The notes below the pieces were generated by a model. It did no database searches and was not told the origin of the DNA. It saw only the letters and a program-made list of their open reading frames with translations. From Tipula vernalis (lineage: Eukaryota > Arthropoda > Insecta > Diptera > Tipulidae), in assembly GCA_958295665.1 (NCBI GenBank), contig OY282559.1, positions 247,500,764 to 247,564,763 on the forward strand: a stretch of DNA of 64,000 bases. Reading direction: 5' to 3'. Position numbers and translations under genes: made by a program. The stretch's first letter is position 1. Every line of letters starts with the position of its first letter. Positions 31,141 to 41,699 of this stretch are shown piece by piece.

Positions 31141-32260
31141 AATTTATACTTATATACCCCATAAAACTTTGGCTCCGTTTATAGACATATTATACCCTGC
31201 AAAATCAAGCATGCAAAGTAAGTAAAATAATAAATCAATGAAAGGAACCTGAAACGTTATTTTCTTAAAAATTTATCGGTGTACCATTTCAGTAAAATTG
31301 ACGTTTGTATGAAAAAATTGCAACCTAAACTTCAAAAAATCCATTAAGTTAGTTAATTAAGTTCAATATATTTAGCATAACAATTTGCCTTTACATAATT
31401 CCACGTTGTTCACATTCGTTTAATCAAAATTTGGCATGCATAAATAAATACGTCATTATGTGTTGCAAACCAAATCACAACTTAACTTAAAATTAATATT
31501 TCAAAATTAGTATTTAATTATCTAACTTAGTTAATTTATAAACTTATAATATTAATAAAAATCAATTAAATATAATTTAATGTAGTTTATAATACCCTGT
31601 AAAAAAACAATCATACCCAAATATACTCTTAAATAAATCTAAATATATCCATAAAACTTCATCTCATTTCTCGTACATATTACCCTGCCACTAAATTATG
31701 CACACATAAATGAATACGACATTAGTAGTGTTTTTTCATTCGCTCCGGACAGCCGCTATCGAGAGCCGTCATATGAAAAGTGGCTCCGGATAGCGCTCCG
31801 TATAAATAGGTAGAGCCAAATATTTTTTATATGAAGTTTTTGGTAAACAGTTGAATTAAAAATGATAGTTTGATGCTAAATAAGTTTAGTTTACCAATAA
31901 ATAGCGCGTCAAATTTAAATTTAGGCGTAGAAAAATGACGTCTCTCGATAGCAGCCATCCGGAGCGAATAAAAAAAACGCGCTTATTATGTGTTGAAAAC
32001 CAAATCTTAAACTCAAATCATCATTTTCAAATTACCATTTTATTTATATATTTAGTTACTTTATAATTTTATAATATTAAATTAAATTAATTTAAAATCA
32101 ATTTGATGCAATTTGTAATACCCTGTAAAAAAATTATTAATCATAAATAAATAAACTATTTTCAATGAATTGTATAAGACGGATTCCAATTCGACTCAAA
32201 CCCATTCGATTATACGAAGTATAAGAATCCTATTTTGTATAGTATCTACATTATATGCAT
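31141..32260. repeat. Degenerate ~500-bp direct repeat holding a MITE
   Basis: Two related blocks start near 31147 and 31655, sharing CCATAAAACTT, ACATATTA-TACCCTGC and later CATTATGTGTTG-AAACCAAATC. The second block carries an extra inverted-repeat insertion (31725-31982) that the first lacks. The rest is AT-rich and non-coding. Confidence 0.55.
31725..31982. mobile_element. MITE with ~30-bp imperfect inverted ends
   Basis: The left end carries ATTCGCTCCGGACAGCCGCT (31738 on) followed by ATCGAGAGCCGTCA; the right end is its inverted match with a few changes (ending GGAGCGAAT at 31961-31969). TTA flanks both sides (31722-31724, 31983-31985). A related block at 31451-31465 reads through the equivalent site without the insert, which supports insertion. 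A TTA duplication would fit PIF/Harbinger. Confidence 0.65.
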
Positions 32261-32504
32261 CTTAGATTATACTATAGATAGAACAACTATCAAAATTTCA
32301 ATATAAAACGAAAATAAAAAGTGAAGCCGCAAAGGTGGCATGCCAAAGCGAGATGAACAAATAAATAAAACGAGATGCGCATATAAGACCACAAATAGGA
32401 TATTTTAGTCATTCGTAAGTGCAATTTTGTGTCTTAAAGTTATAACTTAAAAATATCAGATTTTAAATTAAAAAAACAAAAATAAGTTTTATTTTTTATA
32501 AAAA

Positions 32505-35500
32505 ATGAGAAAGTGTAATGTTTATGGTTGTAAAAACTCTGATGTAATAAAAAAAAGGAAATTTCTTTCCATAGGTAAGTTTTTCGATATTGTCAATAAA
32601 CCGTTTTTTTGCATTTACTTAATAACGGCATGATTGATTTTATTAACGTTACACAAATTTATAGTGTACACGTGCATAGTTAATACTATTTAATTAATAA
32701 TTTAATTAATATTAATTTTAATTCAAAAAAATAAGTGGAAACAATAAAATTTTTCTAAAAAAAATTTAAAAATCCACGTGCTATATTTGTAAACAATAAC
32801 AATACAAGTATAGTACAGCTGTGTTAGTATAATGTAGTATAATCTAAGGTATAATGTAAGAGCTGTGTTTTTACAAGGATTTTACGTTTCATTCGGCTCG
32901 AAAACCCAGTGGTGTAGTTAAAATTATTTTATTTATTATGTGCGGTGTGATTATTTTCGTTGGCCGATTATTAATTTTTTGGCTGATTTCAAATTTTTTT
33001 TGATGTTCAGTTTTTAATAAAAATTCATGCCCATAAAAATATAAATAATTTGTATCGCAAGTTAACAAAATCAATTATGGTTTTATAGTTTTATACATCT
33101 GTATATTGTTATATAATATGTAATATGTAATTGTATACGTATATTAAGTATTTGTAGCAGGTAATATTTTAGTAATTTAAAAAACATTAAAATTAGTTAC
33201 TTTAGTCACTTCTGATATTCTATCGCGTAGAATTAAGACAGGTATAATTTCAATGTATGACGTATGACAAAACCATTTCTTTTAAAACCGGGGGGGGGGG
33301 GGGGTCTATCATGAAATTTGCCGAATAACTCAATTATCGAATAATATGATTAATCGAATATTTTTGTTAACATAAAACTAAAAAACGAGTCGAATATTCG
33401 ATTCGGTTATTTAGCTGACGAATATTTGATTTGATGTTTATGTTTAACTTAGTAATGAATCTAAGCTAACGTCTAATGCTAAAATATTGTCTGCGATTCA
33501 CGGGCATGAAATTACGAATTGACTAAAGATTTATTAATCAAAAAATTAAACAATGTTGTTAATTCAAATACAGGTTTCCAAGAAACAGGGATATTAGGAA
33601 GAAATGGCTATATGCATTAAAATGGAAGAATTGCTACCCAAAGGATCGTGATGTTGTATGTTCAGAACATTTCAAAAGTATCGATTTTAAACCTGGTTAT
33701 ATCCGAAGGATATTAAAAAGCGATTCAGTTCCTTCAATCTTTGTTTATAAAAAAGAGGTAACTATTTAGTATTGTATAAAGAAAACATCGATTGTAGATC
33801 AGTCAACATTAATAATAGTTGCATTTCTTAGTACAATTTTTATTGTTGCTTTCAATGAAAACTTCGATCGGATTCGGATCACTCGGTTTCATGAAATGCG
33901 GCTAATACATATATATTAATATGTGTTTATTTTGAGGCCTCATAACCTTTACTAAGCAAATTCGCTCATTTTTTATGTTATACATTTTGTGTTAGTTTCA
34001 TTAAATGATTATATAAACTTTTGACCATTTAAAATATGTTCATCATAATTATTAATGCACTAGTCTGAATTATTAATGCACCAGTGTGAAACTTGCACGT
34101 TGATTATATAAAATGCATTGATAAATTTAATTACGGAATATAAAGTATCAACGAATTTGCTTAGTGAAAACGACGAATATTTTAACTTGAATTAATTAAC
34201 CACTTTGAAATTATAAATCAAAATATCCCTGATTAAATTAAAATATATCTATTTAGGTAAAAAAATGTAGGCGCCCTCTGGTTAGGATTCTATCACCGGA
34301 ATCGAATGTAAAAATGCCAGATACTGTGAATAAAGATGAATCCTTCAACTACTCTTCAACTACTGATGAAGGTACTGTAACAGAAACTGCAGATGAAATT
34401 GTTGCTGATAAAAATTTAGAAGTTAGTAAATTAATTTTGCGAAACTAAATTGTAACAACTTTTTTAAATAATTTAATATTACTTAGGCATTAGCAGATAC
34501 TACAACATCTGATGATTTGAACGCTTCTTCTAGTGGTAAAGAAAATTTACCAACAACCCCGAAGAAATCAAAAACGACCTACAAAAGAGCAATGAAATAA
34601 TCTTCCGATGATGTTCTTTCATCAGCGACTAAGAGGCAAAAATTAAGAAAATTAAGAGTAGCAGCTGCAGTAAAATCCAAAAAAAATTAGAAAACTTCAC
34701 CAAACTCTTCGACGTCGAAATGTTAAGATAAACAACTTAACTACCCTTATTCGAGACTTAAAATCTAAAAATTTAATTTCGGAAGATGACAGTTTAATTT
34801 TAAACCAATCCAAAGGAATCGGAAAGGAATTATTCACTGTGTACAGAAAAAAATTGATGCGAAGGAGCATGAAAGCAATAGTGTATAGCGAGGAACTTAA
34901 AAAATTTGCCTTGAACTTGAATTTTTACTCACCGAAAGCGAATAATTATGTTCGAAGAAACTTAGATTTATGTTTGCCTCATTTAAAAACCATTAGTCGT
35001 TGGTATCAGTCGGTAAATGGCAATCCTGGATTTACAGAAGAAGCATTTACCACTCTTCGAAAAATAGTTGAAATTGCAAAAACTAAAAACGAAAAAGTTA
35101 TCACTAATTTAGTTTTTGATCAAATTTCGATTAGAGCTCGAAGAGAATGGGATGAGCATAAAAAAGGACATGGGGTTACGTAGAAGTTGGTTCAGATCCT
35201 GAATGTAATAAAATGCTCGCACAGCAGATTTTAGTATTTATGGTAGTGTGTATTAATAAACATTGGAAAATACCTGTTGGATATTTTCCAATTACTTTCT
35301 TTACAGGAGACCAAAGAAAAATGTAATAGAAATTTGCTTAAAAAATCTAATAGATACTGGGGTTGAAGTAGTAGGCATTACCTGTGACGGTCTTCCTGCG
35401 AACCTAACGGCCGCAAAATTATTAGGGTGTAATTTGAAAAGCCCTAAAGGTTCGGGCTTTTAACATTGAAAACGTTGGTAGTTTTATGTTCAATTTATGC

Positions 35501-36837
35501 AATTATGATTGGAAATATTTAAAAAAATTATACGAAATACAAAATGAACAAGGGCTGCATTTTGGTAATAAATTAATAAATAAATGAAAGTGAAATTTGC
35601 CGTGCAGACCTTAAGTAATTCTGTGGCAGATGCATTGTTATATTTGAAAACAAAGGGACATGTTGATTTTGCAGAATGCGGTGCTACTATAAAATTTATT
35701 AAAAAATTTAATGATATTTTTGATATTTTGAATAGTCGAAATATCAAATGCAACAATCTCAACAAACCTATTTGTTCTTCAAATATTGATGAAATCAAAA
35801 AATTTTCAAAAGAGGCTGTTTTATACATAGAATCATTAAAGTTTAAAGATTCTATGGAACCTGTATTAGAATCTAAACGGCATACCGGATTTTTAGGTAT
35901 TATTTTGTGTTTGAAGAATCTTGAAACTATTTACGATAAATTTATTGAAAGTGGACTACTGGAGTATGTACCGATGTATAAAATTAGCCAAGACCATTTA
36001 GAGTTGTTCTTCTCGTCAGTTAGGTGTCGTTTAGGCTATAACAATAACCCAACAGTTAGACAGTTTGCCGCTACTTATAAAAGATTTTTGCTACACGTTC
36101 AAATTCAAAATACCACCGGAAACTGTTTTCCACAATTAGACATTTCAATACTACAGGTAAATATATTCAAATCATCAGTAAAGCTCATAAATGAAACCTT
36201 ATCTCAGCGACAGACATTTTTTTCTGATCAAGATTTAGACCAAAGCGAGGAAAATAGCGATGTAACGGACCAATCAGGATTGCACTTTATATCGCAGCCA
36301 TCAGTAATTTGCGACCAAAATCAGCCTGAGAATTTAAATGGCATTGTAAATGTAGACCTAATATATCAACCTAACATAGAACTAACAGAATACCAGACTG
36401 ACATTGTAGAATACGTTTCAGGTTTTGTGGTTAGGCATATATACACCAGAATTGAATGCGATTCTTGCTTGGATTTATTACATTCAGATCAGGATAAACA
36501 TTTATTAATAGATATAAGAGATAGAAATAATAAATTAAAAAAGCCATCATTCGATGTAATAAAAATTTGTAAATTTATAGAAAAGGAAATCAGAATAAGT
36601 ATTAAAAGTCATATTGCAATATCTAGAATCATTTACAATAAAATAATCTTAAGGGCCCAAGAAAGATTTTGCAACAATACCGTTTTCTTGGAAGCAGAAT
36701 GCCACAGAAATTTGTTAATTAGGTGTATAGCAGAAAAATATTTAAACATACGATTTCACTATATAGCAAAATTAGAAAATAAAAAAACATCACTGCGATC
36801 TTTCTACACAAGAATAATTAATTTTCAAGGAATGTGA
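32505..36837 (+). pseudogene. THAP9/P-element-like transposase gene, multiply frameshifted
   Basis: Exon 1 (32505-32574) and exon 2 (33574-33757) encode a THAP DNA-binding domain: MRKCNVYGCKNS at the start and later VVCSEHFKSIDFKPG, LKSDSVPSIF. Exons from 34257 and 34487 continue with a Ser/Thr-rich linker, then P-type transposase text: SEELKKFALNLNFYSPKANN, LPHLKTISRWY, NLVFDQISIR, GITCDGLPANLTAAKLLGC, MKVKFAVQTLSNSVADAL, YKISQDHLELFFSSVR and YVSGFVVRHIY. Frame breaks occur near 32549-32556, 34679-34686, 35160-35165, 35317-35321, 35450 and 35582, plus a TAA at 34598-34600. The family's segment around an invariant Asp-x-x-His before the NKL motif seems missing, since only about 20 residues separate LLGC from YDWKYLKK. 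The protein is not functional as read. Confidence 0.85.
33290..33304. repeat. 15-base G-run in the first intron of the P-like gene
   Basis: A G homopolymer lies inside the ~1-kb first intron. It has no evident function and its length may be inexact. Confidence 0.8.
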
Positions 36838-37101
36838 TGCGTTAATGTTTTTTTAAATTTTTAGGTATTATGTAATTAATTTTTAAAACAAAAAAAAATT
36901 CAATAGAAAACAATTTGCATTTGTATATTTTTTTGTTCCCTTCTTATTATATAAAATTGCTCCGCCAATGCGCGATTCAGTCATACGTTAAATATTGTTA
37001 TCTCATTTTCTTCTTTCTCTTTTCATGAAAAATCAAAACATAAATAAACAAAAACGGCTTCACAACAAAAATTGTTTTGTTCTATCTATAGTTAATCTAA
37101 G

Positions 37102-38340
37102 ATATGCATACAAATAGCGTCACAATGCCTCGAGAATACAGATAATACATGGATTGAAACTAAAATTATATATAAAAGGAATACCAATCCATACATAGGA
37201 GCGATCACCACTGCCAGTATAGACACTATTATTTGTGCTACCATACATTTACACCGCTTTTATTCAGTGGCAATAGTTATACATACATAATTTCAAAAAA
37301 CCATCAAAAATGTCCATACAAGACAATCCATACAAAGAAAATGTATAAATTTATATTATCTTCCATGTGCGTAGCAGGGGACATAACAAAGCGTACGCGT
37401 ATTATCTATAATACCTATAGACAATTCACTTATGAATAACAAAACCCAATTATATGCATACGTATAGATAGATCCACTCAAAATACAAATTATATAAACA
37501 AAAAATCATACTAAATTCCTGTTCTATATAACAATATTCAGGAACATATTTGTGTCGATTGTCAAAACCAACACTAATGTACCACAAACCTGATTGTCAC
37601 CAATATTATAAATTTATTTTGCGCTTATACATGAAAGTATTGGTGATCGACAGATTATATAAATGAGTGAGATAAACATACAAATTGTAGATAAAACAAA
37701 ACAAATGAATTGTGGAGGGAAAATTGGGTATGTTAATAATGCAAAAAAAAAAAAAAAAAACCAATTGGGATTGGTTAGATGAGAGTATTTTATTCTATTT
37801 TCGCACCAACACTTTCAACTATAAGCTATTAAACGTAAGAGTGCATCTGTGTGCTTCATGACTGAATCAGGCCTGTAGTATTACATTAGTGTTGGTTTTG
37901 CGATTGCACATAGGTACAATAAAACACAAGAACACTTATAAATATGCGTAAAAATAAAATAAAATAAAATAAGATATGAAAATTAACTACGTACATTATA
38001 TCAAATTAAATTAAAATCAATTTTAATTCAATCCAATTATTAGATTTTAGTAATTAAATTGTATGTACAACCACAAGAAAATTTAAAATCATGCACTTAA
38101 TCAAAAAATCAAGAATTTTGATTTCTTTAGCTATAAATACAAAACATTGCCTGATAAATGCATCCCGGTGGATTGCATTTTCCAAAATTACACTTTAACT
38201 ATTATTTCACTTTAAATAAATTGAATTAAATTAAATTAAATTAAATTAGAATTAAAATGTATGTCCATATGTATATAAAGTATATACATAACACTTCACA
38301 CTACACATAAATAAAAAATAAAAATTAAATTAAATTAAAT
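37102..38340. other. Gene-free AT-rich stretch with one MITE-like inverted repeat and AAATT runs
   Basis: Beyond the P-element duplication no coding sequence is recognised. Landmarks are the inverted repeat at 37564-37899, an A-run near 37742-37760 and AAATT pentamer runs at about 38218-38248 and 38324-38345. Confidence 0.55.
37564..37899. mobile_element. MITE-like element with 18-bp perfect inverted ends
   Basis: AAAACCAACACTAATGTA at 37564-37581 is exactly inverted at 37882-37899. Similarity extends outward weakly (GATTGTC... versus ...GCGATTGC). A second nested pair, TCACCAATA (37597) and TATTGGTGA (37638), lies inside. I could not define a target duplication with confidence. Confidence 0.55.
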
Positions 38341-38346
38341 TAAATT

Positions 38347-38660
38347 TTGAAGAGGAAAGACAAAATACGTCTATTCTCTTTGAATGTTCGCTCGATCGAT
38401 CTTGGGCCATTTTGTGATTTTATAAAAAAAATAAAAAATATCCAATCGAAGTATAGAACACAAAATAGTTTCTTTCCTGGACAACAAACGCCTTTATATA
38501 TGTACGTTGGAAATTACAAAACTAGGTACGAAAAAAATCTCGTACCAAGTGCATGGTAGGTACAAAGTTGCAACTAGTCAAAAATGACTAGTTACTTTGT
38601 AAAAAAATTTTATTGTTATCATAAATAAAATTATTAAAAAAAAAAAAAAAAAAAAAAAAA
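38347..38660 (+). pseudogene. Possible 5' fragment of a LINE endonuclease with A-tail
   Basis: A 70-codon ORF contains RLFSLNVRSIDLGPFC, which resembles the first strand of LINE endonucleases (xxLNVRSL). It is followed shortly by an A-run ending near 38661. The match is short and could be chance; I list it as a weak call. Confidence 0.25.
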
Positions 38661-38734
38661 AGGATGTTTTTTTTCTCCGAAAGAATTTAACATTATATTT
38701 TCATCTGTCATAAATAGAAAAATAAAAAAAATTA

Positions 38735-38880
38735 AAGAAACAGCTGATCGGTTAAATGTAAATAAATGTGAACGGTTTTATGTGGACAAAACAAAAAACA
38801 GAAAACAAAAAACAGCTGATCGGTTTATGTAAACAAAAAACAGCTGATTGGTGTATCTAAACAAAAGAAAAACTGACCAG
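38735..38880. repeat. Short repeats of AACAGCTGATCGGTTTATGT
   Basis: AACAGCTGATYGGT occurs three times (near 38739, 38811 and 38841), spaced by A-rich text with TGTAAACAAAAA. This may be the edge of a TE such as an LTR. CAGCTG is an E-box, but no gene is nearby. Confidence 0.5.
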
Positions 38881-39007
38881 ATTAAGTTAATTAATTTTAA
38901 AGTTAGTTAATGTATAATGTATACTGTAAAATGAAATTATGAGAGAATAAAAGAATATTATAATTTGATGATGTGAGGTGTAAAATATACAAATGTGATA
39001 GTGATTA

Positions 39008-39783
39008 GTTTAAGTTTTAAATTTATCAAGATCGCTAACTCTAGTTATGCGAAAAATTTTACTTTGTTGTGTTTTACGTAGTAAAATCCTATTGTTGGTT
39101 GTCCAAAGGAATTGAAATTGATTCGCAATTTTAAATTCCCGTGCAATGCGAAATAGCTGAAGTTTGTTTGTGGTAAGATGATCTCGTACGAATATCTGCT
39201 TTATATTTTCACCGCTAAAGTTGGTCCGAGAAAAGATTCTTAAATATTTTCTTTATATTAATTATTTCTTGTTTGGTGCTGTTGGATGTGAGCTTCACTA
39301 AAATAAAATTTTGAGGTCTGCTGGTCTGGATGAGGTATTAGCAGCTGATAGCTGAGGCGCTTTACCAATATACTGTGCGCTGTAGATTTGTTCCTTGGAT
39401 ACGGTTGAATTGATCGTTTTTAAGAGATTTAATGTCACGGTTAGTGGATCATTTGATTTGTCCGGAATATTGTTGATATTTTCCTTTTCTTTCAGATAAT
39501 CGACTTCGGTTTCCAGTTCCAATATTTTACAGTGTAACGATATGTTATCTTTCTGGGTGAGCTGTAGATCCTCTTTTATTTGTTTATTTTCGACGTTCAA
39601 ATTGGATATTTGGTTGCGAAGCTCGGAAAGTTGCTCAAGGAGAGTTTGCTTTACTTCGAGCATTAGATCTTCAAGTCGTTGGAAGCCGTTACCCTCAGCA
39701 GGTTTATGGGATGGGTTTGTGGTGTTTGTGGGATCGATGTTGGAGATTGCGGACTTAGTAGTGCTGGACTGCGTAAATCAGCT
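39008..39783 (-). pseudogene. LINE ORF1 relic: coiled coil plus FP-like C-terminal domain
   Basis: On the minus strand an Asn/Thr/Ser-rich start leads into a long coiled coil (LLEQLSELRNQISNLNVENK ... LETEVDYLKEKENI). After a frame break near 39296 it continues with IFVRDHLTTNKLQLFRIARE and TTNNRILLRKTQQSKIFRIT. The second part resembles the FP-like C-terminal domain found in ORF1 proteins of several insect LINEs. No endonuclease or reverse transcriptase follows, so this is an orphan fragment. Confidence 0.6.
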
Positions 39784-40849
39784 TCCATAATCGTCCTGGT
39801 GTGATATTATTTGAATATAAGTTACTACGGTTTGTTATTACGGCACATTGCACTGAACGATAAATAATTAATTCACTGTGGACACGTATTAAATTAGGAT
39901 TGTCTAAATGGCGTTGGTAATCGAGTGGATTATACGGCCCCAACCTTTTTTGGGCGGTAGACAATCGCGTGGCTTGTACAACTTATACTTATTTTTGAAG
40001 ACGAACGCCTAGTTGTAGAATTGTAGAAACACTTGGTTGAAGAATTGTAGAAACACTTAATTGAAGGCACCATTAAAACACTTAGTTGAAGGTATACATT
40101 TTATTTAAATTTAGTTCTAATTCCATTAATATGAGGAGCACCACACAGCAGTTAAGCAATATGAATTTATTTAAATGCAATACCGATCAGAAGTGTAAGC
40201 AATACTATGTGCGTTATTATCAGAAGCTATGGTGATACTACAATAAATTACAAATATTAATTGAAGATAAATATGAAATTAGTACGGTTTAACAGGTTAA
40301 TACAGTAGGTTATAATTATTTTATAAAATATCAATATAAGTGCGCATACATAGAAATTATATAAAAGAAGAAATTTAAGATATAAATATTTTAAATAACT
40401 GAAATAGAATTTTATGTTATGATGTTCATAATTATTTACAACATTCGCTGCCAGGATAGAGTTGTGGCGTCTTCATACTCCCGATCTTGAAAGTCATTGG
40501 CTTTCAACTCGTCGTTGTCGCATGGAAGTGATCATGTTTCGTGTGCAAATATTTGTCTTTATAATTTTTCCGTGCTTCAGCGAGTCCGTTAAATGGCCAA
40601 AATTCCTGTCGGTCTGCAAGTATTCCGTGGAGGCCAGCGTGGCAATGTCTATATTAAAAAAATCGGAACATAGTTAAAGTAAAAGGATTATTTTTTGGAA
40701 GGAGAATTTGAAGAAAATTTGATTTGAAAGGAAATTGTGTTCATTGTCAATAAAGGGATTAAAGGAACGGATTTTTTTAAAGGTTGTCTAGTTCTTTGTT
40801 TGCAGCATTTGTAGATCATCGGAATAGGAATGCGCTGGGATTGCTTTTG
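39784..40849 (-). other. Stretch without a clear gene; possible BEL or LTR remains
   Basis: A short tandem TTGTAGAATTGTAGAAACAC occurs near 40013-40058. Minus-strand frames at about 40440-40680 (ENTCRPTG, TTLSWQR) look like the end of a retrotransposon ORF but are too damaged to assign. The minus-strand text WPNSFTVQADAEIPKPDELQ at about 40860-40930 belongs to the neighbouring BEL relic. Confidence 0.35.
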
Positions 40850-41418
40850 TAATGGAGTTTAATGTAGTTTGAAGTTCATCTGGTTTTGGTATTTCAGCAT
40901 CTGCTTGCACCGTGAAACTATTCGGCCAAAATTTTTCTTTTTCAGTAAAAAATGAAGGACTGGAAAATTGGTAGATGCTAATCTTCTGGATAATTCATCT
41001 GAAGCGTTATTAGCGGAATCTACGTGTTTCCATTGTGATTTCAGAATTGGAAGTATTCTCTGAATTAATTGAACCAATAGCATGGCGGCGCAAATTTCAA
41101 TCGAGGTATAGTGGTTTTGTGTAGAGGAGCAACGTTATATTTGGCGCAAAATAGAGTATTGGTGTTTCCGTGGTGTATAGGGACGTGTCGTGCGCTCGTT
41201 CGCTCGCATCGGCGAATCGATGTAGATGTATTTCATTCGGAACTGTAGAATCGAATAATTGACGTGCAACTTTCAGCTGATTTAATTGGACAAGATCTTG
41301 TCTGTAGTGGAGTCTCATTTCAGCTGTATCTAGCGTATTTATAAATGGCGATTTTGCCTGAAGAGTTGTAGATAGATGTAGAAGGAACTGTTCAATGCTC
41401 GATGTAGATGGAATTGTT
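40850..41418 (-). pseudogene. BEL/Pao pol relic (RNase H region)
   Basis: The minus strand encodes LHRFADASERAHDTSLY, equivalent to the LHGFSDASExAYxAVVY of BEL RNase H. It then reads QWKHVDSANNASDELSRRL, equivalent to WKHVPSxxNPADxxSRG, and in a shifted frame FWPNSFTVQADAEIPKP. The reading frames are broken. At its upstream side (41419-41426) it meets the duplication of the foldback-like element. Matching BEL reverse-transcriptase text lies on the other side of that element at about 49697-49760. Confidence 0.75.
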
Positions 41419-41699
41419 AATAATAAACGCTTGTGAAGTTTATCCTAAGTTAGAACTAAACCAACAAAAACAACAGAATATGTAAAAGTATTAGTAAAAA
41501 TGAAAATCATCACATTTAGGCGAACATTTCCCAATAAATAATTTGAAAACTTTTATTTATTTTTTTAATAAAGTTTAAATTAAGTTTTATTATATTGAAA
41601 TCGAATTATTTTATTTAACCAAAAAAATAAGCAGATTAACCTACATAACTACACATCTATAAAATAAATTAATTAGAAAAGTGTGTGACTGTTCAACCA

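Larger units (their letters stand above)
32261..37101 (+). mobile_element. P-element-superfamily transposon with 8-bp target duplication
   Basis: The ends are inverted repeats of about 25 bp starting CTTAGATTA (left from 32261; right ending TAATCTAAG at 37101), with a 1-bp indel between them. ATATGCAT flanks the element at 32253-32260 and 37102-37109, an exact 8-bp duplication as expected for P elements. A 9-bp subterminal inverted repeat GTGAAGCCG (32321-32329) pairs with CGGCTTCAC (37055-37063), recalling the internal inverted repeats of P elements. The interior encodes a THAP-type transposase gene in several exons. Confidence 0.92.

Noticed and set aside
35490..35828. Minus-strand ORF with hydrophobic stretches resembling membrane segments
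   Set aside because: Antisense to the P-like transposase; hydrophobicity arises from A-rich sense codons.
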